DNA of 64,000 nucleotides from Variovorax sp. SG517. Its GTDB lineage: Bacteria > Pseudomonadota > Gammaproteobacteria > Burkholderiales > Burkholderiaceae_C. Of this stretch, positions 62,828 to 64,000 are shown piece after piece (the first letter of the stretch is position 1; each line of letters begins with the position of its first letter). Under the pieces are notes generated by a model. It had not been told where the DNA came from. It saw only the letters and a list, made by a program, of their open reading frames with translations, and did no database searches. Where the stretch lies: positions 124,001 through 188,000 of the forward strand of contig NZ_JABMJG010000004.1 of NCBI RefSeq assembly GCF_013376045.1. Direction: 5' to 3'. The position numbers and the translations under genes are program-made.

Positions 62828-63367
62828 TCAGTTCTTGAACGGGAAACGGAAGCCAGCGAGAAGCGCCTTGGCTTCTTCGTCGGTCTTGGCCGTCGTCGTG
62901 ATGCTGATATTGAGACCGCGCAGGGCATCGACCTTGTCGTACTCGATCTCGGGGAAAATGATCTGTTCCTTGACGCCGATGTTGTAGTTGCCACGGCCAT
63001 CGAAAGCACGGCCGGAGATACCACGGAAGTCGCGAACGCGCGGCAGCGCGATGGTCACGAAGCGGTCCAGGAATTCGTACATGTGCACGCCACGCAGCGT
63101 GACCATGCAGCCGATCGGCTGGTTTTCGCGGATCTTGAAGCCGGCGATGGCCTTCTTCGACTTGGTGACCACGGGCTTCTGGCCGGCGATCTTGGTCAGG
63201 TCGGCAACGGCGTTGTCGAGGACCTTCTTGTCGGCGACTGCTTCACCCACACCCATGTTGAGCGTGATCTTGGTGAGGCGCGGGACCTGCATCGGCGACG
63301 TGTAGCCGAACTTTTCCGTCAGGTCTTTCGCGATCTTTTCGCGATAGTGTTGTTGGAGACGTGCCAT
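62828..63367 (-). CDS. rplE: 50S ribosomal protein L5
   Basis: The 179-residue protein contains [20 protein letters not shown] and [18 protein letters not shown], diagnostic of L5, which binds 5S rRNA. It is in the normal position after rplX. Confidence 0.98.
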   Translation of the reverse strand: MARLQQHYREKIAKDLTEKFGYTSPMQVPRLTKITLNMGVGEAVADKKVLDNAVADLTKIAGQKPVVTKSKKAIAGFKIRENQPIGCMVTLRGVHMYEFLDRFVTIALPRVRDFRGISGRAFDGRGNYNIGVKEQIIFPEIEYDKVDALRGLNISITTTAKTDEEAKALLAGFRFPFKN

Positions 63368-63378
63368 GTGAGTACCTC

Positions 63379-63711
63379 TTAGGCGAACTTGATTTCTTCG
63401 CCGCTCGACTTGAACACGCGAACAGCCACGCGCTTGCCGTCAGCATCCTGGGTGACCTTGACGCCCACGCGATCGGCCTTGCCGGTCGCGGCGTTGAAGA
63501 TCGCCACGTTGGATTGGTGAATCGGCATGGCCTTCTCGACGATGCCACCGGTCGTACCCTTCAGGGGGTTCGGCTTGGTGTGCTTCTTGACGAGGTTGAT
63601 GCCTTCAATGACCACGTGCGAGTCATCCTTGCGCAGCGAGACGGTGCCCCGCTTGCCCTTGTCGCGGCCGGCCAACACGATGACCTGGTCGCCCTTGCGA
63701 ATCTTGTTCAT
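63379..63711 (-). CDS. rplX: 50S ribosomal protein L24
   Basis: The 110-residue protein starts [20 protein letters not shown], the KOW motif of L24, one of the two assembly-initiating proteins of the large subunit. It lies 12 bp after rplN. Confidence 0.98.
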   Translation of the reverse strand: MNKIRKGDQVIVLAGRDKGKRGTVSLRKDDSHVVIEGINLVKKHTKPNPLKGTTGGIVEKAMPIHQSNVAIFNAATGKADRVGVKVTQDADGKRVAVRVFKSSGEEIKFA

Positions 63712-63723
63712 GGCGTTGTGTCC

Positions 63724-64000
63724 TTAGAGAACTTCGGGTGCCAGCGACACGATCTTCATGAACTTCTCGGTGCGCAGTTCGCGCGTGACCGGTCCGAAGA
63801 TGCGGGTGCCGATGGGCTCCAGCTTGGCGTTGAGCAACACTGCTGCGTTGCCGTCGAATTTCACGAGCGAGCCGTCGGCGCGACGGATGCCCTTGGCGGT
63901 GCGGACCACCACTGCGCTGTAGATCTCGCCCTTCTTGACGCGACCACGCGGAGCGGCTTCCTTGATGCTGACCTTGATGACGTCGCCCACGCTGGCGTAA
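63724..64000 (-). CDS. rplN: 50S ribosomal protein L14, C-terminal part (cut by window edge)
   Basis: The visible 92 codons read [20 protein letters not shown] onward to [16 protein letters not shown], the C-terminal three quarters of L14 (normally 122 residues). The internal Met before GDV is not the start, because the frame continues as L14 to the window edge. Confidence 0.97.
   Translation of the reverse strand, partial: YASVGDVIKVSIKEAAPRGRVKKGEIYSAVVVRTAKGIRRADGSLVKFDGNAAVLLNAKLEPIGTRIFGPVTRELRTEKFMKIVSLAPEVL

Overview
The window reads as chromosome of a high-GC betaproteobacterium of the order Burkholderiales, most likely Comamonadaceae and Variovorax-like. The reasons are the gene order and sequence of the spc/alpha ribosomal-protein genes, several orphan 'Bug' tripartite-tricarboxylate solute-binding proteins, GC-rich codon use, and an accessory content dominated by uptake and CoA-dependent catabolism. 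I see no IS element, prophage, CRISPR array or rRNA. The genus is inferred from memory of related sequences, not from a search.

Layout. 1-2820: a truncated amino-acid ABC solute-binding gene, a Bug solute-binding protein and a B3-type metallo-beta-lactamase-fold lipoprotein candidate. 2957-3998: SDR plus a small protein. 4057-14051: a Crp/Fnr-type regulator divergent from a branched-chain-type ABC importer operon (acyl-CoA ligase, two ATPases, two permeases, solute-binding protein) closed by a second, PaaK-like CoA ligase. 14042-18132: membrane protein, a divergent pair of citrate-synthase-family proteins (one with an N-terminal helix-turn-helix) and a PfpI/DJ-1 protein. 18453-22728: a second Bug protein and a two-gene secreted operon (DUF3142-like plus an 809-residue protein). 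22753-28733: two PQQ dehydrogenases around a GAF/Fis-type regulator that lacks the AAA+ domain. 28802-33173: a xylose-type ABC importer with a ROK repressor. 33467-36415: small proteins, an orphan NarL-type response regulator and an AraC regulator. 36727-43081: a Tat-exported molybdenum aldehyde oxidoreductase (paoABC-like), an orphan 2-oxoacid dehydrogenase E1 pair and a MarR regulator. 43209-46193: SDR/LysR divergent pair and a third Bug protein. 46317-47926: cfa and DUF1840. 48058-55001: a tightly packed 2-aminobenzoyl-CoA-type (anthranilate) pathway operon. 55158-55234: initiator tRNA-Met. 55253-64000: rplQ back to rplN on the minus strand.

How it works together. Most accessory operons join a transport or activation step to a local regulator, and in many cases a matching dyad or repeated site can be read next to the regulator: tandem dyads at 433-464, a Crp-type dyad at 5341-5358, a ROK/xyl-like operator at 33232-33258, two 24-bp sites around the AraC gene (35322-35345 and 36437-36460) and a dyad inside the promoter of the anthranilate operon (48035-48048).

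The observations I find most worth following are: (i) a RidA protein in the last position of the 2-aminobenzoyl-CoA operon, where the pathway makes an enamine-type intermediate; (ii) two dispersed hairpin-repeat families, one with a conserved core inside arms that differ between copies but stay self-complementary, the other placed directly after stop codons in a fixed orientation; (iii) the paired AraC sites linking the regulator to the aldehyde oxidoreductase; (iv) the HTH-fused citrate synthase divergent from a CitA-type citrate synthase; and (v) intrinsic-terminator-like hairpins inside the alpha ribosomal operon.
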